From assembly GCA_007133365.1 (NCBI GenBank), contig SLMV01000188.1, positions 1-25,554 of the forward strand: a stretch of 25,554 nt of DNA. Reading direction: 5' to 3'. The stretch is from Clostridia bacterium. Its GTDB lineage: Bacteria > Bacillota > Sulfobacillia > SLMV01. Position numbers and translations under genes: made by a program. Below, in pieces: positions 1 to 8,401 of this stretch. Each line of letters opens with the position of its first letter. The first letter of the stretch is position 1. A model generated the notes under the pieces. The model was not told the DNA's origin. It ran no database searches and was given only the letters and a program-made list of their open reading frames with translations.

Positions 1-1464
1 CTTTTTCGCTATGGCTTGGACGACGGTCTCACCGGCGGTGCCGTGGCCGACTGGGAGGAACTAGAACAGGGACCCGGCTATTTGCTCACCTTGCGGGAGG
101 GACTTACGTTTTCCGATGGAACCCCCTGTGATGCGGAAGCGGTGGCCTTCAACCTGAAACGGATGCGGGAGGTGGGCGCCCCGATCGTGGAGGGTGCTTG
201 GCTGAGTGCCATCGCCGAGGTCGAGGTGGTGGATGAACGTCGGGTGATGTTAAAGCTGAAATATTCGGATCCGAACTTGTTGTTCAATTTGTCGCGTCCG
301 GAAACGGGTTTGGTGTCGCCGAATGCCGTCGAACAGCTAGGGGATGCGTTTTCGATGGAGCCGATCGGGCTCGGTCCTTTTGTGTTTGATTGGGAGGTTG
401 GTTTGACGGAGTCGGATTCTGCTCGTATGTTGGGGGATCATATCGGCGGCGATCCGGAATATGGGGATCCCATTGGGGATGGGACGACCGTTCGATTGCG
501 TGCCTTTACGGAAAACCCCTATCGAACGCCCAATTTGGATACGCTCACGCTCGTCATTGCCGAAACGGAATTAGACCCGGAGCTTTTGATGGAAATGGGT
601 TTCGATATCCTCACGGAAGTACCGGCAGGGTACGAAGTATCGCCGGAGATGGGGGCCTATCGTTTCTTGTACCCGCGCCTCGACTATCATCTCCTCGCAC
701 TCAATCTGTCCAGCTCCAATTTATCCGACCGAAGGGTCCGAGAAGCGCTGGCGCTAGCCATCGATCGAAAGAGCATCATTGAGGCGGTGTTCCAAGGGGA
801 TGCCCATCCCCTGGCAATCGGGGAGGTGCCCATCATCGGGTTGGACCCGGATGAATCGCCGGGACCGGCGGATCCCGAGCGAGCTCGGGATCTGTTGGAA
901 GAGTCGGGCTATTCCTTTGCTCCGGAAGGGGTCTTGTTGGATCCCGAGGGTGAGTTGCTTCCGACCTTCAATTTGTTGAGCGATGATGCGCCCGAGCGGG
1001 TCGACGTGTCCCGCCGTTTGGCGGATCAGCTTCGCCGACTGGGCTTGCAGGTTGAATTGGAGGTAATTGAGCGTCATGAATATTATGAACGCATGCGGGC
1101 TGGGGACTATGATCTATCCTACTGGGTCTTGCTTCCGGGATTGATTGATCCCTCCGGTTATACGGCCAATTTGCGTTCCGATAACTATTGGAATGTGTCC
1201 CACATAAAAGATCATCCCGATCTCGAAGCGGTTCAAGAGGAAGTGGACGATCTATTGCGAGGGATGACCAATGTTGCCGACGAGACGGAACGGAGCGCGT
1301 TATTCGATCGGTTTGCCGATTTGGTAAGTGAACATTATCTTTATATCAGCCTTTGGAATACCATGGTGCGGGGGGTGGCGTGTGATCGGGTGGTCGAATT
1401 TGAGGTTCCGTTCGATCATATTTTTGATTTTAGCCGCACCCGGATCAACGAGGACCCATCTTAG
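1..1464 (+). CDS. ABC transporter substrate-binding protein, family 5 (peptide/nickel type), 5'-truncated
   Basis: This is the C-terminal part of an extracellular solute-binding protein of the SBP_bac_5 family, which captures oligopeptides or similar ligands for an ABC importer. The frame is open from the first base, so the true start and any lipoprotein signal lie outside the window; 487 codons are present. Family hallmarks seen are an early GLTFSDGTP segment, the RRVREALALAIDRKSI segment near the middle, and a late stretch with repeated Asp/Tyr typical of the closing lobe. The expected permease and ATPase genes are not downstream, so they are either upstream or elsewhere. The ligand cannot be told from sequence; peptide is only the commonest choice. 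The stop codon overlaps the stop of the convergent MATE gene. Family assignment is firm, substrate is not. Confidence 0.9.
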   Translation, partial: LFRYGLDDGLTGGAVADWEELEQGPGYLLTLREGLTFSDGTPCDAEAVAFNLKRMREVGAPIVEGAWLSAIAEVEVVDERRVMLKLKYSDPNLLFNLSRPETGLVSPNAVEQLGDAFSMEPIGLGPFVFDWEVGLTESDSARMLGDHIGGDPEYGDPIGDGTTVRLRAFTENPYRTPNLDTLTLVIAETELDPELLMEMGFDILTEVPAGYEVSPEMGAYRFLYPRLDYHLLALNLSSSNLSDRRVREALALAIDRKSIIEAVFQGDAHPLAIGEVPIIGLDPDESPGPADPERARDLLEESGYSFAPEGVLLDPEGELLPTFNLLSDDAPERVDVSRRLADQLRRLGLQVELEVIERHEYYERMRAGDYDLSYWVLLPGLIDPSGYTANLRSDNYWNVSHIKDHPDLEAVQEEVDDLLRGMTNVADETERSALFDRFADLVSEHYLYISLWNTMVRGVACDRVVEFEVPFDHIFDFSRTRINEDPS

Positions 1465-2837
1465 ACCCGAATTCCTTTCCACTTTCCTGAATGAAAGCGA
1501 TACGTTGCCAGTCCACCCCGAATGACCCAATCGAGAATCATCACATACCAAACGGCATGAATGCCCAGCCCCAAATAGGTGACAAGGAAATGCGATAACG
1601 TTAATCGGATGAGCCAAACACTCCCAATGCTGATGTAAAGCATGGTTCGGGTATCCCCGGCACCTCGGAGGTTGCCCCCCATGACAAAAAAGGTCGCCAT
1701 GGGGATTTGGGCGAACGCAATAATTCGAATCAGCTGTTGTCCTAGGTGGATGACGTCGGGATCGGTCGTATAAATTCGGACCATAAGCCAGGGAAAGAGG
1801 AACAAGGTCGCTGTGGTGATCATCATCAAACGCATCGTGATCCACCAGGTTTCCCACCCGGTTCTTGCGGCCACCTCCGGCTGTCCGGCACCGAGATTTT
1901 GACCGACGAGGGTGGTGCCGGCGGCGGCAAAGCCCAAAGCCGGCATGAACGAAATCGACTCGGCATTGACGGCAATGGTGTGGGAAGCGTAAGCGATGGT
2001 GCCTAAGCCCGCCACCACGCGCATAAAAAGGATCTGTCCCATTCGACTTATAAACTGTTCGGCCGAGGCGGGAAGGCCAACCCGAATGACCCGGATCAGC
2101 ATGGACCGATCAACCCGGAACATGTCTCGGACGTTCAACCGTAAGGTGGAAGAGCGCGCGAAGACGATATAGAGTAAGATGACACCGCCCAACCCCCGCG
2201 CGATGGTGGTGCCGAGCGCGGCGCCATTGACCCCCATGGCCGGCATTCCCAGGTTTCCGAAGATCAACATATAGTTGAGGATTGGGTTAAGAATATTGAT
2301 CACGAGGTTGACCTTCATGGGGGTTATGGTGTCCCCGGCACCCCGTAAGGCGGCCGAAATGATAAAAGCAGCCAGCATGAAGGCCATTCCGGGCAAAACC
2401 CACCGAACATAGCCAATTCCTAAAGCCAAGACATCGGGTTCGGGCCCCATGATTCCCACCACCAGATGGGTATACCGAAAGGCGAAGATTCCAAGCACAA
2501 GGGTTAAGCCCATGCCGAAGAGGAGGGACTGATTGAGTGCAGCGGAGGCATCGCGCGGGTTATTTTGCCCAATGCTACGCGCCACCACGGCCGTTGTGCC
2601 GACGGCAAAAGCGGCGAAGAGGGAAAACGCCAGCATCATCGGTTGTATGCTGATGCCGACGGCGGCAATGGCGCTGGCGCCTAGGCGCCCGACCATGGCC
2701 ATGTCGATCATCTGGGTGATGGTGGCTAAGACCTGTTCGGTGATGACTGGCCAGGCCAACATCAGCACATGGCGGCGGATTTGGGTGTGAGAAGCGTTTC
2801 CGGGCAAAATGGCCCGGTGGCTGCCTGGCCTCACCAT
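1461..2837 (-). CDS. MATE family multidrug/toxin efflux transporter
   Basis: Membrane antiporter of the MATE family, expected to export organic cations or metabolites in exchange for Na+ or H+. About 458 residues with roughly twelve hydrophobic segments in two homologous halves; the N-terminal half has the typical start of helix 1 (LAWPVITEQVLATITQ followed by DMAMVGRLG), and the loop SAALRGAGDT recurs in the second half as GNLRGAGDT, the expected internal duplication. I chose the ATG at 2837 because GGAGA lies about seven bases before it. An in-frame TTG at 2861 would add eight residues but has a weaker ribosome binding site. It lies 52 bases downstream of the deacylase on the same strand, so the two may be co-transcribed. 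Its stop (TAA) overlaps the stop of the convergent binding-protein gene. Substrate unknown. Confidence 0.93.
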   Translation of the reverse strand: MVRPGSHRAILPGNASHTQIRRHVLMLAWPVITEQVLATITQMIDMAMVGRLGASAIAAVGISIQPMMLAFSLFAAFAVGTTAVVARSIGQNNPRDASAALNQSLLFGMGLTLVLGIFAFRYTHLVVGIMGPEPDVLALGIGYVRWVLPGMAFMLAAFIISAALRGAGDTITPMKVNLVINILNPILNYMLIFGNLGMPAMGVNGAALGTTIARGLGGVILLYIVFARSSTLRLNVRDMFRVDRSMLIRVIRVGLPASAEQFISRMGQILFMRVVAGLGTIAYASHTIAVNAESISFMPALGFAAAGTTLVGQNLGAGQPEVAARTGWETWWITMRLMMITTATLFLFPWLMVRIYTTDPDVIHLGQQLIRIIAFAQIPMATFFVMGGNLRGAGDTRTMLYISIGSVWLIRLTLSHFLVTYLGLGIHAVWYVMILDWVIRGGLATYRFHSGKWKGIRV

Positions 2838-2889
2838 AGGCGCTCTCCATTCTCGAGCCAATTCTCATCCGGGCCATTATACCACATCG

Positions 2890-4509
2890 CTAGTACAGGG
2901 TGCGGCCTTGATAATCGCGAAGTACTTGACCGGCACGCGGGTCGAGCACGTCGTTTTCTTCAACGGTGATGACGCCATTGACCAAGACGTGGGAGATGCC
3001 AACCGGCGGGGCAAAAGGATCGACGATGGTGGCACGGTCCCGGATGATTTCTGGATCGAAGATAACGAGGTCTGCCCAAAATCCCCGGTGAATGCGGCCA
3101 CGATCCGGCAGGGCCAACCGTTCGGCGGGCATGCCGGTCATCTTATGAATGGCTTCCTCAAGGGTGAGGAGGCCCTCTTCTCGGACATATTTCCCGAGTA
3201 CACGCGGATAGGTGCCGTATTCTCGCGGGTGGATTGAGGACGTCCTTGGGCACTTGTCTTGATCGGCCTGGGCATCGCGGAGCGAGGAATCGCTTCCGAT
3301 CATGACTTGGGGATGCGCTAAAATGGTTCGGATATCGTCTTCCGCCATGATGCCCGCAATCTTGACGTCCAACTGATTTTCCTTGAGCAAGTAATGGACG
3401 GCCCCGGGAATATCCGTTTTATGTTCGGCCGCGATCTCACCGATATCCAATCCTTCATAACGTTTGCTTTCGCTGCAATGGACGACGCCGTAGCTGCCCA
3501 ATCGAGCGGTGACATAGGTGGGGTTTTCCTTCAGTACCCGCCGGATTCGCGCTTCACCTTCGGGATGGGTAATCATCTCCCGGAGGACCGATTCGTTGTT
3601 TGCTTTTAGGTGGGGAGGCAGTATATCAGTCAAGCGCATGACGGCGCTGAAGGCGTAGGGATAGACATCGGCGGTAATGTCGATGCCCATTTCGAGTCCC
3701 TCTTCCAATATGCTGAGCACTTCGGGCGATCGACCCCAGTTGTCCTTTCCGACCACTTTTTGATGGGCCACATGCACGGCACACCCGGTTCGCTCCCCCA
3801 ATTTTAATACTTCGCGCGTGGCCCGGTGGACATTGGCCCATTGGTCGGCGATGTGCGCGGTGTAAAGGGCGTCGTGATCGGCGACCCGCTGGGTGAGTTC
3901 GACGATTTCCTTAAACCCAGCGTGGCACCCGGGAACGTAGGCGCGACCTGTGCTCATGCCGAAGGCCCCCATCTGCAAGCTGGTTTTGGTGAGGTGGCGC
4001 ATGAGTGCGCGCTCCTCCTCCGTTGGAAAGCGAGTGGCGTTCCCCATCACATAGCCGCGGATGGCACCTTGTCCCACGTACGTCCCCTGATTATTGCCAA
4101 TGCCTCGAGATTCCATCTGATTGAAAAAATCGTCGAGGGTTTCGGGATGCTCGTCCACCTCGATGCCGGAGCGAGCGAGTTCCTTTTCCATCGACGGAGA
4201 CCAGGGTGCCATGCTGCCGCCGCAATTACCTCCCATTTCGGTGGTGACACCCATTAACAGTGAGGAGGAGGCTTTAGGATGACGCAAAATATTCCAGTCC
4301 GAGTGGGTATGGGGATCGATAAACCCTGGGCATACCACCTGCTTGTCGGCATCGATGACGCATGTGTCTTGGGTTTTCGAAGAATCGGAAGGGTTAGGAC
4401 TTCGGTCGATGTTGACGATTTTACCGTCTTGAATGTCAATGGACCCGAGGAAACTAGGTTCACCCGTCCCATCAACAATCGTGGCATTTATAATGCGTAA
4501 ATCGAGCAC
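2890..4509 (-). CDS. N-acyl-D-amino-acid deacylase (D-aminoacylase), amidohydrolase superfamily
   Basis: Predicted cytoplasmic zinc amidohydrolase that removes the acyl group from N-acyl-D-amino acids, or a close relative acting on another N-acyl or cyclic amide. It has 539 residues, a little longer than the usual 480-500. Visible features are the small N-terminal beta-sandwich part (residues 1-60), the metal motif PGFIDPHTHSD with H67 and H69, the GGNCGG segment with C96 (the bridging cysteine of characterised D-aminoacylases), further His residues in TAHIAD and HVAHQK, and a late SDSS aspartate segment. The C-terminus returns to the beta-sandwich (GFWADLVIFDPE). Start is GTG at 4509 with AAAGGAG about nine bases upstream; a TTGACA box lies further upstream. 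The downstream MATE gene may share the transcript. The general call is strong; exact substrate is inferred. Confidence 0.9.
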   Translation of the reverse strand: MLDLRIINATIVDGTGEPSFLGSIDIQDGKIVNIDRSPNPSDSSKTQDTCVIDADKQVVCPGFIDPHTHSDWNILRHPKASSSLLMGVTTEMGGNCGGSMAPWSPSMEKELARSGIEVDEHPETLDDFFNQMESRGIGNNQGTYVGQGAIRGYVMGNATRFPTEEERALMRHLTKTSLQMGAFGMSTGRAYVPGCHAGFKEIVELTQRVADHDALYTAHIADQWANVHRATREVLKLGERTGCAVHVAHQKVVGKDNWGRSPEVLSILEEGLEMGIDITADVYPYAFSAVMRLTDILPPHLKANNESVLREMITHPEGEARIRRVLKENPTYVTARLGSYGVVHCSESKRYEGLDIGEIAAEHKTDIPGAVHYLLKENQLDVKIAGIMAEDDIRTILAHPQVMIGSDSSLRDAQADQDKCPRTSSIHPREYGTYPRVLGKYVREEGLLTLEEAIHKMTGMPAERLALPDRGRIHRGFWADLVIFDPEIIRDRATIVDPFAPPVGISHVLVNGVITVEENDVLDPRAGQVLRDYQGRTLY

Positions 4510-4532
4510 GTTTATATGTCTCCTTTCCTAAC

Positions 4533-4561
4533 TTAAAATAGCCGGACCGTTTTCATGTCAA
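4533..4561 (-). promoter_or_regulatory. Candidate sigma-A type promoter for the deacylase gene
   Basis: On the minus strand a perfect TTGACA (-35) occupies 4561-4556. A T/A-rich -10 follows: TTTTAA at 17-base spacing (4538-4533), or TATTTT at 15-base spacing (4540-4535). The -35 is ideal, the -10 imperfect. It lies about 25-50 bases before the GTG start at 4509, a suitable distance. Confidence 0.5.
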
Positions 4562-4884
4562 GGACAAACATGATTCGGTTATGCTCTACTGTCTTCGCGG
4601 CCAGCGCACTCAATCCTACGTGGATGGAATTGTCGACTGAAAGAGGGGGAAAGAAATGGGGCATGGTGCTTTGATTTGGTCCAATCCCTACCTTTTGACA
4701 GCGGCTGGATGAAGGGGTGACAATTCATCGGCTTCTCGCTACCCTAATAAAGGTTGGGCGTTGCTCGGAGGTGGACGGGCAGGGATGCGGGTCAATCTTG
4801 GCGAAAAACCGCAGAGGTGCCCGGATGGTTTGATGACGAACAAGTGGAATAGGGTGTGTTTTGTTTTGGCTTGGAGGGATGACG
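4562..4884. other. Intergenic region between divergent deacylase and M42 peptidase genes
   Basis: About 320 bases without a convincing gene in either direction. A TTGACA occurs on the plus strand at 4695-4700, but only a poor -10 (TGACAA) follows at 17 bases. A GTGACA/TACCCT pair further on (4717-4746) is equally weak. Either could drive the M42-tdh-minC group, but I cannot choose. No hairpin with a T-tract was seen. Confidence 0.4.
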
Positions 4885-5973
4885 ATGGCAGAACTGACGC
4901 GTGATCAGCGGATCGATTTGTTGAAGGATTTGTCCCAGGTACCCGGCATTCCGGGTCATGAGGTGTTAGTGGCAAAAGCGATGGAAAGGCACCTATCGGG
5001 ATTGGTGACGACCGATTATGATGCTTTGGGGAGCGTTGCCTTCGAGCGGACTGCGGATGACTGTCAAGGTCCGCGCGTGATGTTGGCAGGACACATGGAT
5101 GAGATCGGATTTATCGTTAAACGGGTGACCGACGAAGGGTTCATTAAATTTCATCAGGTCGGGGGCTGGTGGGATCAGATTCTCCTCGGGCATCGGGTGG
5201 TCATCAAGACGCGCTCAGAGGATGTCATCGGTGTTATTGGCTCGAAACCACCCCATATTTTGACATCGGAAGACCGGAAGAAATTGGTCAAAACCAAAGA
5301 CATGTTTATCGATATTGGAGCGAAGAATAAGGAGGAAGTCGAAGATTTTGGCATTCGCATCGGGGATCCGATTTTGCCGGTGAGTCCCTTCACCCAAATG
5401 ACCAATCCGGATCGATTAATGAGCAAGGCATGGGATGACCGGGTCGGTTGTGGCCTCATGGTGGATCTTTTTCATCGGCTCGAAGGCGAGTCGGTGCCGA
5501 ATCATTTGATAGCGGTGGGCACAGTGCAGGAGGAGGTCGGACTCCGAGGCGCTCAAACCAGCGCGGCCTTGGTCGAACCGGATGTGGCCATTGCCTTGGA
5601 AGTGAGCATTGCGGGTGATGTTCCCGGAGGAAATCCCGATGAGGCGAGCGATAAACTCGGGGACGGGCCCTCCCTTTTATTATTTGATCGTAGCATGATC
5701 CCGAATCTAAAATTCCGAGATTTGGTGATGACCCTAGCTCGAGAACACAATATTCCCTTGCAGCCGTCGGTGATGGCGCGAGGTGGCACTGATGCCGGGA
5801 AAATACATATGCACCGAACGGGCGTGCCGAGCATTGTGCTCGCCGTGCCGACACGCTATATTCACGCTCAGTCCGGCATTATTTCGCTGGCGGACTACGA
5901 AAAGGCGCTCGATTTATTGACCGTTTTGGTTCGAGCGCTTGATGCTGAGACCGTGGCCTCCTTTCGACCGTAG
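4885..5973 (+). CDS. M42 family metallopeptidase (TET/YsdC-type aminopeptidase)
   Basis: Cytoplasmic di-metal aminopeptidase, expected to form large tetrahedral assemblies that trim peptides to amino acids; some relatives were misnamed endoglucanase. About 362 residues, the usual family length. Expected site residues are present: H70 in GHMDEIGF, D184/D185 in AWDDRVG, the catalytic/ligand pair E216-E217 in QEEVGLRG, E239 in ALEVSIAGD (other members have Asp there), and the final His in RYIHAQSG after the GGTDAG loop. I chose the ATG at 4885 because GGAGG lies seven bases upstream; a nearer ATG at 4879 and a TTG at 4861 are in frame but fit the ribosome binding site less well. It is followed after 27 bases by the threonine dehydrogenase, suggesting one transcript and a peptide-catabolic role. 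Confidence 0.93.
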   Translation: MAELTRDQRIDLLKDLSQVPGIPGHEVLVAKAMERHLSGLVTTDYDALGSVAFERTADDCQGPRVMLAGHMDEIGFIVKRVTDEGFIKFHQVGGWWDQILLGHRVVIKTRSEDVIGVIGSKPPHILTSEDRKKLVKTKDMFIDIGAKNKEEVEDFGIRIGDPILPVSPFTQMTNPDRLMSKAWDDRVGCGLMVDLFHRLEGESVPNHLIAVGTVQEEVGLRGAQTSAALVEPDVAIALEVSIAGDVPGGNPDEASDKLGDGPSLLLFDRSMIPNLKFRDLVMTLAREHNIPLQPSVMARGGTDAGKIHMHRTGVPSIVLAVPTRYIHAQSGIISLADYEKALDLLTVLVRALDAETVASFRP

Positions 5974-6000
5974 TTTCTGGCCACCATCAGATCGGGAAGG

Positions 6001-7047
6001 ATGATCGCTTTGGATACGATGAAGGCATTGGTGAAGACGCAAAGGGCGCCCGGCTTGGAGCTAAAACGAGTGCCCATTCCAGACGTTGGAGCCCGAGATG
6101 CGCTGGTACGGGTGATGGCGACCTCCATTTGTGGCACTGACTATCATATCTATTCTTGGGATGTCTGGTCGCAGGACCGCATCAATCCCCCGCTGATTGC
6201 GGGACATGAGTTTGCCGGTGAAGTGATCGAAGTCGGGCGGGACGTCACGCATATCCAGGTGGGCGATCATGTATCGGCGGAGACTCATATTGTTTGCCAT
6301 CATTGTGCGCAGTGTCAATTGGGGGCGTTTCATCTTTGTGCGAACACCGAGATTATCGGTGTGGATATTGACGGGGCTTTTGCCGAGTACGTTGCCATTC
6401 CTGCCGAGAATTTGTGGCCGAATGATCCCGAGTTGGATCCCGGTATTGCCTCTTCTCAGGAGCCTTTGGGCAATGCGGTCCACACGGCGTTTGATGGTCC
6501 CGTCGCGGCTCAGCGCATCGCGGTCACGGGGTGTGGCCCCATCGGTTTGATGAGCGTGGCCGTATTGAAAAAATGTGGGGCCCAGCAGATTATCGCGACC
6601 GAAGTCAACGCGTTTCGATTGAATTTGGCCCGGCGGATGGGAGCGGATGTGGTGATCAATCCCCTCGAAGAGGATGTGGTGTCCACCGTCATGGAGCTGA
6701 CCGACGGCGGCGGCGTTGACGGTGTATTGGAAATGTCGGGCAATCCTCAGGCGATCAATCAAGGGGTCAAAATGTTGCGCCCTGGGGGGCGCATTAGCCT
6801 TTTGGGCGTGCCGGCGGAGAATGAGGTGACCTTGGATCTTTCCAATGACGTCATCTTCAAAGGATTGAAAGTAAACGGCATCGCCGGTCGGAAAATGTGG
6901 GAAACGTGGCGAAACGTCCGGGGATTGCTGGCGGCGGGGCTCGACATTTCCCCCATCATCACGCACACGCTCCCGTTGGAGGAATTCGAAAAAGGAATGG
7001 AATTGATGGCGTCGGGGAATTCAGGGAAGATCATTTTGACCCTCTAA
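6001..7047 (+). CDS. tdh: L-threonine 3-dehydrogenase (zinc-dependent MDR family)
   Basis: Oxidises L-threonine to 2-amino-3-oxobutyrate with NAD+, the first step of threonine breakdown to glycine and acetyl-CoA. The 348-residue length is normal. Catalytic zinc residues are C44 (SICGTD) and H69-E70 (GHEF). The structural zinc knuckle is complete: C99, C102, C105 and C113. The Rossmann turn is GCGPIG. The segments HIYSWD and GVDIDGAFAEYV resemble threonine dehydrogenases more than general alcohol dehydrogenases. The start is uncertain: ATG 6001 follows GGAAGG with no spacer, while TTG 6010 (nine-base spacer) and ATG 6019 are in frame and would shorten the protein by three or six residues. The partner ligase gene kbl is not adjacent. 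Another MDR polyol dehydrogenase remains possible but less likely. Confidence 0.85.
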   Translation: MIALDTMKALVKTQRAPGLELKRVPIPDVGARDALVRVMATSICGTDYHIYSWDVWSQDRINPPLIAGHEFAGEVIEVGRDVTHIQVGDHVSAETHIVCHHCAQCQLGAFHLCANTEIIGVDIDGAFAEYVAIPAENLWPNDPELDPGIASSQEPLGNAVHTAFDGPVAAQRIAVTGCGPIGLMSVAVLKKCGAQQIIATEVNAFRLNLARRMGADVVINPLEEDVVSTVMELTDGGGVDGVLEMSGNPQAINQGVKMLRPGGRISLLGVPAENEVTLDLSNDVIFKGLKVNGIAGRKMWETWRNVRGLLAAGLDISPIITHTLPLEEFEKGMELMASGNSGKIILTL

Positions 7048-7111
7048 TCACGGCTTGACCGGTCGATTGCTTTTGTTTCTAATGGCACTTCGGGTGGGTG
7101 GAGGTATTTTG

Positions 7112-7831
7112 GTGATCGAGATCAAAGGCTACCGCGATGGGCTTCGGTTCATTATAAAGAAGACGGTGCTTGAGGGAGGCCCCAAGGATTTAGAGCGCGT
7201 GCTGCATGATAAAATCAGCACCATGGGTGATTTCTTGGTGGGTGCAGAGGTGATGTTCGAGTTGGAATCAGCCGTTTTGAGCCCGGACGATGTTCAGGCC
7301 GTGGTGAGGGTCTTGGACCTGTTTCCCCAGATATCCCTGGTGGGGATTCGTTCCTATCGTCCTGGGACGGCTTCGCCGCCGGCGTCCGAGGTGGTTCGTC
7401 CGGAGCGATCAAGGGATGTGTCCCCGTCAGCACCGTCTCCTCAAGCGGCACGAAGCACGGCCAATGGGCCATCCGACCGGATCGATCTTCATTACGGTAC
7501 GCTGCGAAGTGGACAGCGCGTCTTTTCCCCAAGGTCCCTGCTCATTTTCGGCAATGTCAACCCGGGGGGGCGGGTCGTGGCCCACGGGAATCTTTATGTG
7601 ATGGGCAGCCTCGGCGGCATTGCGGCCGCGGGTGCCGGTGGGAATACCCGGGCCTTCATTTATGCGGAAATCATGGATCCACTCCAACTGTATATTGGGG
7701 ATCGCGTGGCCAGAAGCACGGATCGCTCGGCACCCGAACAACCCGAATACGCGGTGGTTGAAGGGGACCAGATCATCATTTATCCAGCCTCGGACTCTTT
7801 CTTACGCCATCTTCGGCAAAGAACTCCCTAA
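7112..7831 (+). CDS. minC: Septum site-determining protein MinC
   Basis: Inhibitor of FtsZ assembly that, with MinD, keeps the division septum away from the poles. About 239 residues. The N-terminal domain (about 1-82) starts with IEIKGYRDGL, the usual beta-strand and loop. A Pro/Ser/Ala-rich linker covers roughly 85-125. The C-terminal beta-helix domain (about 128-225) shows TLRSGQ, the MinD-contact motif, then GNVNPGGRVVAHGNLYVMGSL and the glycine-rich AAGAGGN segment. I chose GTG 7112 because GGAGGT ends six bases upstream and the domain begins there; an in-frame TTG at 7055 would add a non-homologous tail. No minD or minE is adjacent, unlike the usual arrangement. The gene follows tdh by 64 bases on the same strand, and its stop overlaps the stop of the convergent gene. 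Confidence 0.88.
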   Translation: MIEIKGYRDGLRFIIKKTVLEGGPKDLERVLHDKISTMGDFLVGAEVMFELESAVLSPDDVQAVVRVLDLFPQISLVGIRSYRPGTASPPASEVVRPERSRDVSPSAPSPQAARSTANGPSDRIDLHYGTLRSGQRVFSPRSLLIFGNVNPGGRVVAHGNLYVMGSLGGIAAAGAGGNTRAFIYAEIMDPLQLYIGDRVARSTDRSAPEQPEYAVVEGDQIIIYPASDSFLRHLRQRTP

Positions 7832-8295
7832 ATCCCAGGCGGAAGCGTCTCCAAATAGCGATAATGATCGTGATGGGTGAGTGCGTGAGCCAAAAAGATG
7901 GTGATGTGCATTAATACCTTTCCGCCGGTTGCCTGGATCTTCGTGGCTCGTTGTTCGGCTTGTTCGTGGGATCGTAGGATGTCCGAAATGAGGATCACCT
8001 TCTTATTATTTACATGCGGGATCAGGGTGGGGCAGCAGGGGGATTGATAGCCTACATAGTGCTGATCGCCTAAGAATGTGGCCAGCGTGTGAAGGAGTGG
8101 GGCCACCGATGGGGTCAGTCCCGCGAGAAGGTCATATTCGATCCGCGCGACGGCGGGTGCCAAGACCCCGGCGATTTGGTTGGTGAAATCGGGATTCCCA
8201 ATAAGGAAGCAATCCACTGCATCCGACGTCGTGAGGGTAGCGCCGAGTTTCGCGAGCGCTCTTCTTAGTTTCTCGGAGTTGTGTGTGAGTCTCAC
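7828..8295 (-). CDS. Degenerate orotate phosphoribosyltransferase-like protein
   Basis: A 155-residue soluble protein whose layout follows type I phosphoribosyltransferases of the orotate kind. An N-terminal helix ending in LRRALAKLGA comes first. Residues 53-76 (IEYDLLAGLTPSVAPLLHTL) match the strand-loop-helix where the enzyme has D-V-V-A-G-x-x-x-G-G-x-P-L. Residues 98-127 match the strand carrying the PRPP-binding motif. That motif, normally hydrophobic-(D/E)-D-x-x-T-T-G, is here ISDILRSHE, keeping one Asp but losing the Thr-Thr-Gly loop, so catalysis looks unlikely. The start is GTG at 8295 with AGGAGG ten bases upstream, so it is well expressed by appearance. It lies 106 bases downstream of the DUF2254 gene. 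Function is unknown; the fold call is inference from pattern, moderately sure. Confidence 0.6.
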   Translation of the reverse strand: MRLTHNSEKLRRALAKLGATLTTSDAVDCFLIGNPDFTNQIAGVLAPAVARIEYDLLAGLTPSVAPLLHTLATFLGDQHYVGYQSPCCPTLIPHVNNKKVILISDILRSHEQAEQRATKIQATGGKVLMHITIFLAHALTHHDHYRYLETLPPGI

Positions 8296-8348
8296 CGGGA
8301 CGTGACCTCCTCGTTAATCCGTCTCGAATGGTGAAGCGGGATAGATTG

Positions 8349-8354
8349 ATTATA
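8349..8354 (-). promoter_or_regulatory. Possible -10 box upstream of the phosphoribosyltransferase-like gene
   Basis: An exact TATAAT lies on the minus strand about 55 bases before the GTG start. A TTGACG occurs upstream but only 12 bases away, too close for a standard -35, so the promoter call is tentative. The gene may instead be read from the DUF2254 transcript. Confidence 0.3.
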
Positions 8355-8401
8355 GATTCATCGAAACGTCAAGGTTCATCTGGCCATTAGGGATTCAATC
8401 G

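Noticed and set aside
6061..6966. A 301-codon open frame on the minus strand inside tdh
   Set aside because: It is antisense to a well-conserved enzyme, has His/Arg-rich shadow composition and no recognisable domain.
7055..7111. Upstream TTG for minC
   Set aside because: It adds a hydrophobic tail not seen in MinC, and the GGAGGT site points to GTG 7112.
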